Origin: Xiphias gladius
Taxonomy: Eukaryota > Chordata > Actinopteri > Istiophoriformes > Xiphiidae
Assembly: GCF_016859285.1 (NCBI RefSeq)
Contig: NC_053412.1
Location: 5,517,789 to 5,581,788, forward strand
DNA: 64,000 bases
Direction: 5' to 3'
Shown one piece after another: positions 13,187 to 23,381 of this stretch. The notes below the pieces were generated by a model. The model did no database searches and was not told the DNA's origin. It saw only the letters and a program-made list of their open reading frames with translations. Each line of letters opens with the position of its first letter. Position 1 is the stretch's first letter. The position numbers were made by a program, and so were the translations under genes.

Positions 13187-15150
13187 TCACACGCACGCAG
13201 AAACTGACAGTATGTCAGCCAAAACAAACAAAGAAGAGTTTCTGCACATTGACTTCCATCTGTCTAGTTTACCTTTCTCCTGGTCATCTTTGTGACTTGC
13301 CTCAATCGATGAGGTGTATTTTTTTTAAAATGCAAGATTCACAATGTGAAACATGCCTCAGAATAAATTTTATCCCGATTGCCCAAATAACATGACAAAA
13401 ATCGAGGAGCTGACCGCAAAATTCCGTGTCTCCTCACACACACTTTGTCGTCTCAACTCTCCTTAGGTGTAGTTGCTGTTTCTGTGGTAACTGCGAATCG
13501 TCTCGCAGATGCTTAATGTTCGCCAGGAATGCTGCTGCTTTCCACGGTGACAGGAAACCAGTCAAACCAGACCGACAGAGCAAAAAACGAATATTTCAGA
13601 CAGATGGCTGGGTGAAGAAAAATCATTACCTATCGAGGACGCTGTAATAGCTCAGCCGTGCACTAAATGTTCCGCTGTGTGCCCACAATCACGCTTCGCG
13701 TGGTCTCAGCGCTGGAGATTTTAGGACGAAAACTTTTCCTGTTGTGACAACTCATAGGAAGCGAGGGAAGGTGCTGAGGGGAGGAAAAGTGGAGGATGAG
13801 AGGGCCCTAATCCCCCATAATCCCCAGTGGGGGAACGAGCTTGTGCCTCCCTCTCCTTGCTTCCGTTTGTGGTTTGTTTTGAAATTTCAGAGGGCTCTGA
13901 CTCGGCGGTGGGGACCACGTGTCTCTCAGAAATGTGACTATGGACGGAGGACAAATGAGGACAGGGACTTACCGGAGAGCGGACCTGCCGCAGGGCCTGT
14001 GGGCGCAAACGCGCACACACGAGACACACACTGACCCCTAGCTTCACACAAAATAATAAATCCCCACGAAAACTGTGTGGGTGTGTGTTTTGGGCAGTGT
14101 ACAAAAATTCAGAGTACTTGCATCGTTCATTTTCAGATTTGCTCAATTCTGATTTTTATAGACATTTTCCTCCAATTATTTAATAAATAACTCACATTAA
14201 AGGCACAAAGAGAGAGGCAGGGAAGTAGAGGAAGGTCAACGTGAGACAAATATTTGATAGTAAAGTGGAAACTTTAAAGTGAAACCTTTCAGACATGAAC
14301 TCCATTCTGTAAAGGTCAGTAAGGTCACTTGTCTGTAAAATCCAATCTTACTAGGTCGGATCTGTCAGACGGAGGTCTGAATGGATGCCGCCGCCTGAGA
14401 TTACGACGTGCTGATGTACACGTTTACCTGTTGTGTGCCGAGCAATCGTGACGGCCTCGGAAGCGACGCTTAAAAAGCTGCGACCTAATCCCGGGCATCG
14501 TTCAGACCTGGCCGGTTGGACTGCAAAGGGGAACTGTTTTGGAGATTTCCGGACACAAGCAACAGCACAAGCTACAATACTCCATTTTGCGAGAAAGGGC
14601 TGGAAATGTGTTATCTGACAAGCTCCTAGTTTGAAGGGGCCGTCACGGCACTTGCTTACTGAACAAGGCCTCTCCCGGAGAGCACTGGCCATAACAGACG
14701 GTCTAACTGTGTCCGTGGCCAATTCTAAAAACTGTGGAACCCTTGGAGAATACACTACTTCTGTGCCGGTGAAGGAGCTCATATGTCCAGTCTGACTCTT
14801 TTCTCTCGTGCTCTGTTTGACTCCAGCCACACCTCACACCTCCCGCCAGCCGTTTCCAAAAACACACAGACAGGACCCAAACGTGGCCTCTTCTTTCCAT
14901 CAGCTGGACATCCAATTAGCCGTGGCCGGCGTAGTAGGGGCCGGTAATTTCCCCGGAATGTCCACACGCATGTTGCGAGGGTTTCCCTTATTGGCATCAC
15001 ATGGGCGCATCAAATGACTCGGCCAGCGTCGGCATTTTGTGTGCAGCTGGATGTTCAGATTGGCGCAGAGATGTCCTCGCTCACAGGCCCGTGGCAGGCA
15101 GCTGACTTGAGTTGAGCGTAAGAGCTGATAATGAGTGCAAATGTGTGCCG

Positions 15151-15176
15151 GTGTGTGTGTGTGTGTGTGTGTGTGT
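15151..15176. repeat. (GT)13 microsatellite
   Basis: GT run. A second imperfect GTGTGAGT-type tract follows at about 15265-15308. Confidence 0.95.
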
Positions 15177-17699
15177 ACATGTGACAGAAAGCAAGACTCC
15201 ACAGGCGGTCTATTTGTGTGGATGGCTTGGACACGGTTACAGACGTCTGAATCGGCTGATCTAATGTGTGTGAGTGTGCGTGTGTGAGTGTGTGTGAGTG
15301 TGTGTGATATCGAAGGGTCGCTCCAATAAAACCGAACGTCGGATTAATCGGTCCGATTGAAATTTAGACAAAACACTTCCTCATGATCGTGAAGTTCTTG
15401 CCATGTGGTCTAATGTTCTGCATCGGACCTTTTCTTCTCAGCTCAGTTACGAAATCAGGTTTTGGCCGCTGTATATTTCGGATTTCGTAGCGACGGGAGT
15501 GCTGTTCACCGGTTTCCTTTCCGTGTGTGTGTACGATCATAGAGTGCGTTTCGGATGCAAGGACCCTGGATGAGTTAATCCCCACGTAGTGTCTCCGGGG
15601 GGGCACCGCAGGAGGTGGAGCCTTACTTACTGACAGTCTGGACGTTCGGGGTTTAACCAGCAGGCCACCTGCTTTCTCAGTAATAAGGACTTCATCAGCA
15701 GCTCAGAGGGAGGTCCACTCGCGGGGGTGTAAAGAGGATTTTTTTGGGGTCGATTTTGGGGCAGAATGGTCTTTGTGTGTCTGGGAACACTGGGCCAAAA
15801 GTTGAGGTAGTATGTGTAGGTACATGTATGTAAGAGCAAATCAATTAAAAAGAGCTTTACTACTATAAAAAAAAAGTATATACAGGGGCAGCATAAGAAA
15901 ACCTAAATATGCCGTCAGGCCCGAATACATTATTGATGGCACAGAGTCTGAAAAATGGCCCCCCCGTATTTGTGCCTCCAAACATCAACAGCGGCACAAA
16001 TAGACGAGGTTAATCCGCGTGTGATCCCTCGAGCCTCGGCGTACATCCTGTACCCGCGGCGGCGAGCTTGAAGAAAACACCTTTTGTCAATGAAATGGGA
16101 TTTGCGAAAGTGCCATCTGGACGCGGGAGCAGGAGCTGTGTCCCCACGCAGCGTCTGATCCACCCGGCCAGTCAGCCAGCCTCCCTGAGGTCAGGGTCTG
16201 AGATCAGACTGACCTGATCCCGGGGGGGGGCTTTAAATCGATACACATCAGATCGTAGTACAAAACCGATTCGATTTTGGGAAAAACAGGAGAATCTTAT
16301 CGTTTTACCATGTATTTTCTTTATACTAGGGGTGTAGAAAAACATGAAGCTGCATTGATTTAAATGCACGAAAGTCACATTACTATAAAATATTTAGAAG
16401 AAACTCTCACACCCTTACTCTCTGTTCTAGCGTAGCCTAGAAAGAGCGACTAAAAATATCATAGACACACTGAGCTGCCGCACCTTGAGGTTCAAATTTG
16501 GCCTTGAAATTAAACGTCAGTCATCGAACTATTTTCCTGGTTGAGCCTGGGGGTTCCTGGTCGACTTTGGGTGCAGCCCATTTGCAGCACAAGCTCCACC
16601 TCGCTGGAAAATGTCCCAGAACTTTCTGCCACATCTCACGGCCTTCACAAGTGGACGGTATTTGCTCAGGAGCAACGGAGAGGGATAACGAGGGGAACCG
16701 TCGCGGCAAATGGCCGAAAGCTCCAGAAGATTGCGTGTATTTAACTACTGTTAATTGTGAATAATTGTTGACTGAAGCAGTTTGGTTGCTTTTACATTTC
16801 CAGAGCAGTCAGACTTTTTTAGAAGTACTGAGATTAATCCAATAAAATTTGGGCAAATACAGTGGTCGAGACAGCATCTTATGAGTCTATAGAGTGGCAT
16901 TAATTCAACTTTATGGTCATTCAGGAGGCTTTTATTGACTTTTATTCCCTATTTAGCCAACTCTCATTGATATAAACCTGAATGAAGGTAGGTTTTATTG
17001 CACGGCAGTTGAAGTAAACTGTATTGGATTTAGTCTGCTGAATAAACTAAACTTCAGTGTATGTTATTATGTTATGGCCTGCTATGTTGTACAAGGCAGA
17101 TAAATATGGTTCCCACAGTCAGATTTATCAGCGACATGGCTTTTCTTATTTAATGGGTCTGCATAAATATAGCATATCCTGTAGCATATGTGTGTGTTAG
17201 AGGAGATTTAAAAAAAAGATTTATCGATAGTAATCCTGGAGATTAAAATGCAGACACACTGTATTTACATGTGTAGGCAGGTTGGTATAAGTACGTATGG
17301 AATATAACAACATGTGTGCTTCCATGTATGAATTGATCTTTTTTTCTTTTCTTTTGTTTGACCTTGTATGTATATTTTCTCTTTCCCCCTTTAAAGCACG
17401 TTTCGATAAGTGTTATATAAATGTTCTTTATTATAATTGCTTATATTTTTGGGTCCCCATAGGAACATGATAGGAATGTGTTTTTTCCTTGCAGTCACCC
17501 TGCTTTTAAATAAGCTACAACTACATTTGTAAATACCAAAACATGAACCGAGCCTATCACATGACTAAAGTAAAATCATTTCCGGGCGGGTTTTAAAGCC
17601 AATTCGCAGGCGTAAATCACCAAACACGAGCCACGTCGCCCTCATTAAAGCGGTTTTTTTTGGGGGGGTTTTTGTTTTGTTTTTTGTTTGTTGTTGTTA

Positions 17700-17960
17700 A
17701 GACGCTGGACGTAGCGGTGTTGAAGTCAGCGACCGTTCTCAGCTCCTGCGGTCGCCCTACATCCCTGCGCGCTCCCGGCTGCGCGTGCTCGCTAGCAGCG
17801 AGCAGGTCCACGTGAGGGAGCGGTGGGCGGAGCAACCACGGAGATGGCTGTAGGGGGCTCGGTAGTATGTAACCAATGGGAGGTCCACGTATGGATAAAT
17901 ATTTACATGCTGGTGCCCCCCCCCCCCGTCTCTTCGTGCATATGTCCTGAGGTCTACAGG
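17700..17960. promoter_or_regulatory. GC-rich promoter- or enhancer-like patch
   Basis: In AT-rich surroundings this patch contains an E-box context (CCACGTGAGG), a GC box (GGTGGGCGGAGC), a CCAAT box (ACCAATGGG) and ATAAATATTTACATG. The last reads as a FOX-type site on the minus strand or a TATA-like element on the plus strand. The order GC box, CCAAT, TATA-like fits a plus-strand core promoter, but I see no gene after it. It may instead be a downstream enhancer of tsc22d1. Inference only. Confidence 0.3.
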
Positions 17961-18838
17961 AGCAGCAGCTATTCATGCTTTTAACTGGGAAGTCGGGGTC
18001 AACAGGGAGGCGGCCAGGAATGTTTATTAGCCAGAAAATGTGGAGTTCAAACCTGCTATATTTAGTTTACTCCTGTGGAATTGGTTGGCTTACTTGCACT
18101 CAACCTACATTTTTTGGCATCGACTGAATGACTGACATCCACACTTTTATGGTTTCTAGAGGGAGGACAAGGCACACATTCCTGCCTTGTTCATGACTGA
18201 GGTGCAACTTTTACCCGCTTATTTCGACAAGGGTGCATTCATCGTCTTTTGGGAAACCTGTCCGCATCGAGTGAATCAAATCCATCCAGTCATAAGAGTT
18301 TTACGTAGAAAGAAAAGGGAACAGTCCGGTGTTTTTGTTTTCATTTTTATTTGAGGTGCAACTGTCTAGTGCAATTGTAACGTCACATTTGTGATGGGCT
18401 GAGGAACATGCACAAAACAATGACATACTTCTGCTAGGCGTTTCCTTTGTGGTTTTTTTTTGTTTTGTCAAGTGTCTCATTATTGTGTTCAGCGCTCCAG
18501 TTGCACTACGAGCAACTCAAAACACTTAGCTGTAAAAAAGACAAAAGAAGAAGAAGAAGAAGAAAAAAAAGAAAAAAACAAAAACAAAAACCCACTGCCA
18601 TTCATTTAAAAAAAAAAAACAAACAAACAAAAAAAAAAAAACTACACACGTCCCCAAATGGTATAACAGTCCAGATCATTTGAGCGAGTGAGCTTTTAAG
18701 CGACGGCAGAGTCCACATACAGTACGAGGCCGTGTGTCACCGCAGGAGAGACAGCATCTTAGTGTCGAGGTAAATAATCCTCTACTGGTCCCACCCTGAG
18801 TAATGACATCACAGGTAGTTCAAAACCTGGCAAAACCA

Positions 18839-18841
<3 letters not shown>

Positions 18842-18866
<25 letters not shown>
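18842..18866. repeat. (AT)n microsatellite in probable 3' UTR
   Basis: Alternating AT run seen directly, inside the predicted tsc22d1 3' UTR. Confidence 0.93.
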
Positions 18867-18872
<6 letters not shown>

Positions 18873-19807
18873 AATATATGAATAAAATAACTAAAAAAAG
18901 CCTTTATATATGTATCTATGGTTAGAAACCAGGCACTTGGCAGAGTTTAACTGGAATTTTTTCCTATGTACAAAGTTCACTACCTTGAAACAGTCATGTC
19001 CTGTTTATTCGCTTTTCCATTATTTATTTGTACAGACCACTAGGACATTTATTACATCAATAAGAGCAAAAACATAAACAGACAAAAACAAATCCTAAAC
19101 CTTTCCCAGCGACCCTTAAAAAACATTGATTCCCTGCATAAATGTTTAATGCTGCATCCAAGAAGGGGGAGAGTGCTCTAGGGGTGGGGACGGCGATGTG
19201 AACCTCGAAAAGAAAAGAGTTCTCAAAGCAAACAATGAGACCCTGCTAATATATATTTCGTCATTTTTTACAACCCCCCCCAAACCCAGAAAAATCAAGA
19301 CCTCGCGACATCTCGTGTCTTCAAGGTCTCGTGAGGCCCAGAAAAAAAGTCAGCTGGATTATTTGACTCCCATTCCAGATGGGTCGTACGAATCTTCAAA
19401 GTTCGTCCGCTGTCAAAATCATCTGAAATAAGTGCAAACGGAAAAATGAAATGGGAAAACAAGTAGATGCTGACTACAAAACTGTGCGCGAATGGGCAGC
19501 GCTGGGTTTAGGTGGGGGCGGGGGGGCGATACGATGGCACACTTTCCACGGGTCACACTGCGATGGGATTCGCCGGCACTGACAAGAGCACGAAGCGGGC
19601 TGCTCCGATTGGCCGAGCCCTATGTTAGCTCCTCCCTCCTCCAGTGGCCCCGAACAATGGGTCGACTGTAAGTTCCTGTCAGCTATGTCCTTCTCTTCAT
19701 CATCACCACGACAACCAGCACGACAACAAAGATTGTCTGAAGCAGGTAATAAAAGTTGGAGACAAAGCAGACACACACACATTCGCACGCACGCGAGCGA
19801 GCATGAG

Positions 19808-19832
19808 CACACACACACACACACACACACAC
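19808..19832. repeat. (CA)12 microsatellite in probable 3' UTR
   Basis: CA run, which reads as UG repeats in the tsc22d1 transcript. Confidence 0.95.
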
Positions 19833-20045
19833 TGGTGCAACTCCAAAGTCTTTCAGTTAAATAAAATGTGCAACAAAGGAAAGTTGTTTTTCATCTTCCG
19901 GTTAAGTTGAAGTGTCCTCAAGACGGTGGCATAGTCGGTTCACAGTATGGCGAGACTCCTTCGTCCTCCTCCTCCTCCTCACCTTCTTCCTTCCGTCCCC
20001 CCTATCTCTCATCCTCAGGGGGCTCTCCAGTGTGCGGTTTCTGTG

Positions 20046-20315
20046 TTACCCGGACGAGCCGGAGTTCTGTGCGGCGGGGAGGACTTGCGTCGATCCGGCG
20101 GGGACCGGGACCGTAGGCTGGGCGCTGCTGGTCGGGGAGCCGCCGGTCTGGACCTGCGCCTGGAACTGGGCCATCTGCTCGGGGCTGGCCAGGGTCTTGA
20201 GCAGGTTGTTCTCCTGCTCCAGCTGAGTGTTGCGCTCGATCAGCTCTTTGATCTGCTCCTTCAGCACCTCCACCTCCTCGCGCACGGCGTACATCAGGTG
20301 GCTCTTCACCAGGTC
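20046..20315 (-). CDS. tsc22d1: tsc22d1 exon 3 (TSC box and leucine zipper)
   Basis: Begins GACCTGGTGAAGAGCCAC after a CTCCTCAG acceptor and ends with TAA at 20046. Encodes 89 residues: the TSC box, the leucine zipper ([19 protein letters not shown]) and a low-complexity tail ending NSGSSG. The exon is GC-rich, unlike the AT-rich introns. Confidence 0.96.
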   Translation of the reverse strand, partial: DLVKSHLMYAVREEVEVLKEQIKELIERNTQLEQENNLLKTLASPEQMAQFQAQVQTGGSPTSSAQPTVPVPAGSTQVLPAAQNSGSSG

Positions 20316-21988
20316 CTGAGGAGGGAGGAGAGAGAAAGAACGAGGGGCGGTTAGCTAAATATTCATCAGGTTCCCTCTTCCTTGTTTCCCCAGTGAGGAA
20401 AGAAAACATCTTGTTCCAATCACATTTCTGCTTCAGACTGAAACCAGCCTCCTCATTACTCAACATAAACAACACACACTTAAATATGCTACTTCAGCTT
20501 GTTTCTTTACAGTTAAATCACACTACAGCTGAAACTATTAGTCACCGAAGGATTTGTTTCATTTTCCAGCAGAAATGGAACATATTTTATGGTTCCAGTT
20601 TCTCCGATGTGAAGTTTTGCCGCTTTTCTCTTATTTATATAAAGAAAATAAAAGAAAGAAAACTGAATATTTTTGGGTTTTGGACATTTGAAATGCCCGT
20701 AACTGGGTTTTTTTCCATCTTGAGACTAATTAATGAATGAATTTATTAGGAAAACACTCACCAGATTAATCAATAAAATTGCTGCACCTACAGCTGAGGT
20801 AGTCTATTAACTTGCTAATATAGTTAACCATTATATAACTAACCATTAACTGTAACTGTTTTGACCAACGATTAATTGTTTCTCTCATTTTTCAAGCAAA
20901 ATGCCAAAATTTCTGCTGGTTTCAGCTTCTCAAATCGGAAGATATGCTGTTTTCCTCTGTTATATATCTTAATAAACTGAGTGCCTTCGGGCTTTGGACT
21001 GTTGGTCAGACAAATGCTATTTGAAAGCGTTACCTTTGGTTTCTGGTGAAACGTTTTCACCGTTTTTTGGACATTTCGTACACTAAAAAATTGTTCGAGA
21101 GAAATAAACGGCACATTAATCTATGATGTTTGGTTGCGGACGTACTCAAACTCAACACTTCTGGTTCACACGTATTTGTCAACTTCCTAAACCATCTTCA
21201 GTTACCGTCCTCTCTGTTTTTGTAAAATGTATTCTGGCTCATCCATCTTCTTGTATACTCTGTTTATAAATCAAGTACCACAAGAGACTACTAGCATAAA
21301 AATAACTAATCTTACTGATGGAAAAACTGACTCAGAAACACGCTGTTACAGGGGAAAATGTTTGACAGCAGAGTGCAAAGGCTAAATGAGCATCGTAAAT
21401 CACTTCAGTCCTGCACAGCACACGCCAACTGTCAGTGTGTGAAAGGAGGAAAACGAGGTATTCACCCACAACATGAATTCCTAAGGAGGAGGAGGATTAA
21501 AAAAAAAAAATGCTCAAGGGAAACAGCTTTGCGATGCACTCCCATGATGATGCCTGAGCAGTGTGTCGAGCCAACCTGCTGCTGAGGCGGGAATTTGCGT
21601 GTAATAATCTGAGCATCCCCCTCTTCTGTAGACCCGCCCCTCCTTCCTCACTCCTCCTCCTCCTCCTCCTCCCTGCCCCGGGAACAAAATGTTCCTGCAC
21701 TGGGGTGGGAGGAGCCAATCACCGGCCGAGTTATTTATACCGAGCCAAGGGGAGGCTGCTGCTTGCCTAGCAACACGGGACAGGGAGGGAGTGAGGGCGG
21801 GGGGCTATGTATATGTATGGGAGAGAGCAGGGGGGGGGAGTAGCGGGGTAGCGTGTGAACCTTAGCCTGGCCCACATCAAGTTGCCAACAAGCCGGAGGT
21901 CATCGGTCCAAATCGTGACAGAGCAGGAAGCTCCTGTTGCCTCTAATTCACATACCAGCAGGTGCATATGTGCGGAAAATTATGCGGG

Positions 21989-22020
<32 letters not shown>

Positions 22021-22977
22021 GCATCTGCAGCTCAATTTCCAATAATAATCACGTCCAGAATACAGAAAAGCGCCATCATGCCTTTCATTCATTCATCGCT
22101 CAAGAGAAGCTTTATGTCCCCTCTCGTTAGTCTTTATTTTCTCAGCCTCGTTTAACGGGCTTTGGCCGTAGCTGCAGGAGTCCACTTGGGTTACATAACA
22201 CCGGAGGCAGCACATAGATGCAAAGCATGAAACTGTGATTCTTAATTTTTTTTTTTTTTTTTAATTAATGTAAAGCATTTGACTATTTACAAACGCAGCT
22301 CGTTTAATTTGACTGGATTTTAGAGGATGAAAAACAGCAGCTTACCATTGCTTGTTCGATCTTGTTGTCTATGGCCACCACACTTGCACCCGCGGAGCTG
22401 AAAGACAAGAAGGGAAATAGGATTTCGTTGGTTGGTTGTGATGTGACATTAGCTGAGCGCTGCAGTGTGTGTGTGTGGGGGTATTTGATGGAGATGTGTC
22501 TCCATCGAGGGCAAATTGACTGGGCATTTGCGGTCTGATGCTGCCAGGTGAAAATATAATAATAACAATATAATAAAGAAGACAAAACTTGATATTTCAT
22601 CTTATGAAGCTGCCTGTTTTTTTTTTTTTGTGGGGGGGGGGCAGCCTATAGCTCACACACACACACACAAAAAAAAATCATGATTAGTGTCTGTAACAAA
22701 GCGAACCAAATGGAGGTCGCGATAGCAGGTTTTGACATTGATGGCGGAGAATCAATGGGACAACATTTCGTGCATGTTGCCTCATTTTAATCTACGGCAC
22801 AAATAACCAGCAGACGATTAAAAAAAAAAAAAGAGCGAAAGCTTGCTGACATTACCTATTGTCGACCCTGACTGATGCACTCTCCTTCCCAAGCACAGAA
22901 GACAGAAACGATATCGAGAAATTCCTCAGTTGACAAACGCCAAGGTCCATCGCCACTGTATAACACTGGGAATTCAT
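20046..22977 (-). CDS. tsc22d1: TSC22 domain family protein 1, short isoform (three exons)
   Basis: The coding sequence joins 22977-22856, 22397-22346 and 20315-20046 (122, 52 and 270 bases) into 147 residues; human short TSC22D1 has 144. The N-terminus carries [19 protein letters not shown], close to the human short-isoform start. The middle exon is the conserved 52-base exon ([13 protein letters not shown]). The last exon holds the TSC box ([20 protein letters not shown], residues 59-78) running into a leucine zipper with heptad leucines 76, 83, 90 and 97. The tail is rich in Gln, Pro, Ser and Thr. The family dimerises through the zipper and acts in TGF-beta and stress-responsive transcription and growth control. 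All junctions are GT-AG and in phase. The other paralogues fit less well: TSC22D3 has a different zipper flank, and TSC22D4 a different N-terminus and tail. The very long first exon of the long vertebrate isoform was not found. Confidence 0.93.
20524..20790 (+). repeat. GCTGCAAC-type interspersed repeat (copy 2)
   Basis: Lies in tsc22d1 intron 2. It starts ACAGCTGAAACTATTAGTC and contains a TCTCCGATGTGAAG block, then GGGTTTTGGACATTTGAAA, and ends near AATTGCTGCACC. It shares its block order with the neighbouring copy at 20840-21141. Confidence 0.5.
20840..21141 (+). repeat. GCTGCAAC-type interspersed repeat (copy 3)
   Basis: A second diverged copy in the same intron: GACCAACGATTAATTG, then CAGCTTCTCAAATCGGAAG, then GGGCTTTGGACTGTTGGTC, ending GTTTGGTTGCGGAC. 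The tandem placement of two copies suggests separate insertions or a local duplication. Confidence 0.55.
21600..21800. promoter_or_regulatory. Possible internal promoter of tsc22d1 with a GRE-like palindrome
   Basis: Lies inside tsc22d1 intron 2. It contains GC boxes (GACCCGCCCCTCC), a perfect palindrome GGAACAAAATGTTCC at 21681-21695 (glucocorticoid/androgen receptor type, two GGAACA half-sites with 3-base spacing), a CCAAT box near 21714, a TATA-like element that reads GGTATAAATAACTC on the minus strand, and an RFX-like TTGCCTAGCAAC at 21763-21774. A minus-strand start here would give a transcript beginning within the intron and reaching exon 3. Function is inferred. Confidence 0.4.
22346..22397 (-). 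CDS. tsc22d1: tsc22d1 exon 2 (52 bases, shared by isoforms)
   Basis: Acceptor TTGTCTTTCAG, donor GTAAGC. Encodes the end of a split Ser and [17 protein letters not shown]. The length of 52 bases is the family-typical size. Any alternative first exon must end with two bases of a codon to join it. Confidence 0.95.
22856..22977 (-). CDS. tsc22d1: tsc22d1 short-isoform exon 1 (coding part)
   Basis: ATG at 22977-22975 opens 40 codons plus AG of a split Ser codon, then donor GTAATG. The peptide [20 protein letters not shown] matches the short TSC22D1/TSC22D3 N-terminal pattern (MDLGVYQL-type). This frame is too short and too near the splice site to stand out as a long ORF. A second in-frame Met at residue 10 could also initiate. 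Confidence 0.9.
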
Positions 22978-23079
22978 GCTACCCCGTCCATTAACACCCC
23001 CGCAGGCGATTCATCGGCTGTACAAACTGGGAGTCCAGCGGTATAAAAGTAGAAAAACAGCGCATTATTGAGGGCAGGG

Positions 23080-23310
23080 TGTTGGGTCTGCTCTCCGGGC
23101 GACCGCCGCGCTCGCAGCCGGGACAGGGCACACAAAGACTGAGGCGGCTAAGCTGCAGTTCCGCACACCGCGGCTCCCTCTCTGGGTAATGCATGCAGGA
23201 AATCAGCGCCAGCGGCCGCGTGATTGGCGGAGAGGGGAGCTCATTAGCATAATACGTGCCAGAACCCGGCCCCCGCGGCGGCGCCGATTGGAGGAGAGGG
23301 CGTTCGCGGT
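23080..23310 (-). promoter_or_regulatory. tsc22d1: Promoter and 5' UTR region of short tsc22d1
   Basis: This GC- and CpG-rich block lies 100-330 bases upstream of the tsc22d1 start codon. On the minus strand it has CCAAT boxes at 23291-23287 and 23227-23223 and an octamer-like ATGCTAAT at 23240-23233. No convincing minus-strand TATA box follows them. The transcription start is probably between 23080 and 23200 but cannot be fixed from sequence. Confidence 0.5.
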
Positions 23311-23351
23311 AATAATTTATGCCACATCGCTCTACCTGCTGCACCGTCCTC

Positions 23352-23359
23352 TATAAAAG
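23352..23359 (+). promoter_or_regulatory. Plus-strand TATA box, divergent from tsc22d1
   Basis: TATAAAAG follows two inverted CCAAT boxes; the nearer is about 60 bases upstream, which is normal core-promoter spacing. It points away from tsc22d1. A start would be expected near 23382, and the first ATG after that opens a 104-codon frame at 23486 that I do not recognise. Confidence 0.45.
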
Positions 23360-23381
23360 CCTGCATCCGACCCAAACACAT

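Larger units (their letters stand above)
1..18329. other. Intergenic region with no recognised gene
   Basis: No open frame here resembles a protein family I know, and the longest frames (about 120-160 codons) have no matching splice structure. The region holds the interspersed repeats and microsatellites listed separately, a perfect hairpin near 1.87 kb and a GC-rich promoter-like patch near 17.8 kb. It lies downstream of tsc22d1, so some of it may be regulatory, but nothing in the bases proves that. Confidence 0.6.
18330..20045 (-). other. tsc22d1: Probable 3' UTR of tsc22d1
   Basis: This follows the TAA stop at 20048-20046. Read on the minus strand, AATAAA poly(A) signals occur at 18351-18346 and at several points near 19.0 kb. 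The most distal one is followed by a T-rich stretch, so cleavage is placed near 18.33 kb. This gives a 3' UTR of about 1.7 kb. It includes a (TA)n tract (18842-18866), an A-rich tract near 18.54-18.64 kb and a (CA)n tract (19808-19832). The exact end is uncertain. Confidence 0.5.

Noticed and set aside
13721-14146. 141-codon minus-strand open frame
   Set aside because: No domain recognised and no supporting gene structure.
14351-14830. 159-codon minus-strand open frame
   Set aside because: No known motif, no flanking splice or promoter signals, and overlapping frames of similar length on the other strand.
20002-20475. 157-codon frame overlapping tsc22d1 exon 3
   Set aside because: It is a shadow frame of the GC-rich TSC22 exon on the same strand. 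The true frame matches the family.
23352-23359. TATAAAAG as the tsc22d1 TATA box
   Set aside because: It is on the plus strand and points away from tsc22d1, so it was assigned to a divergent transcript.
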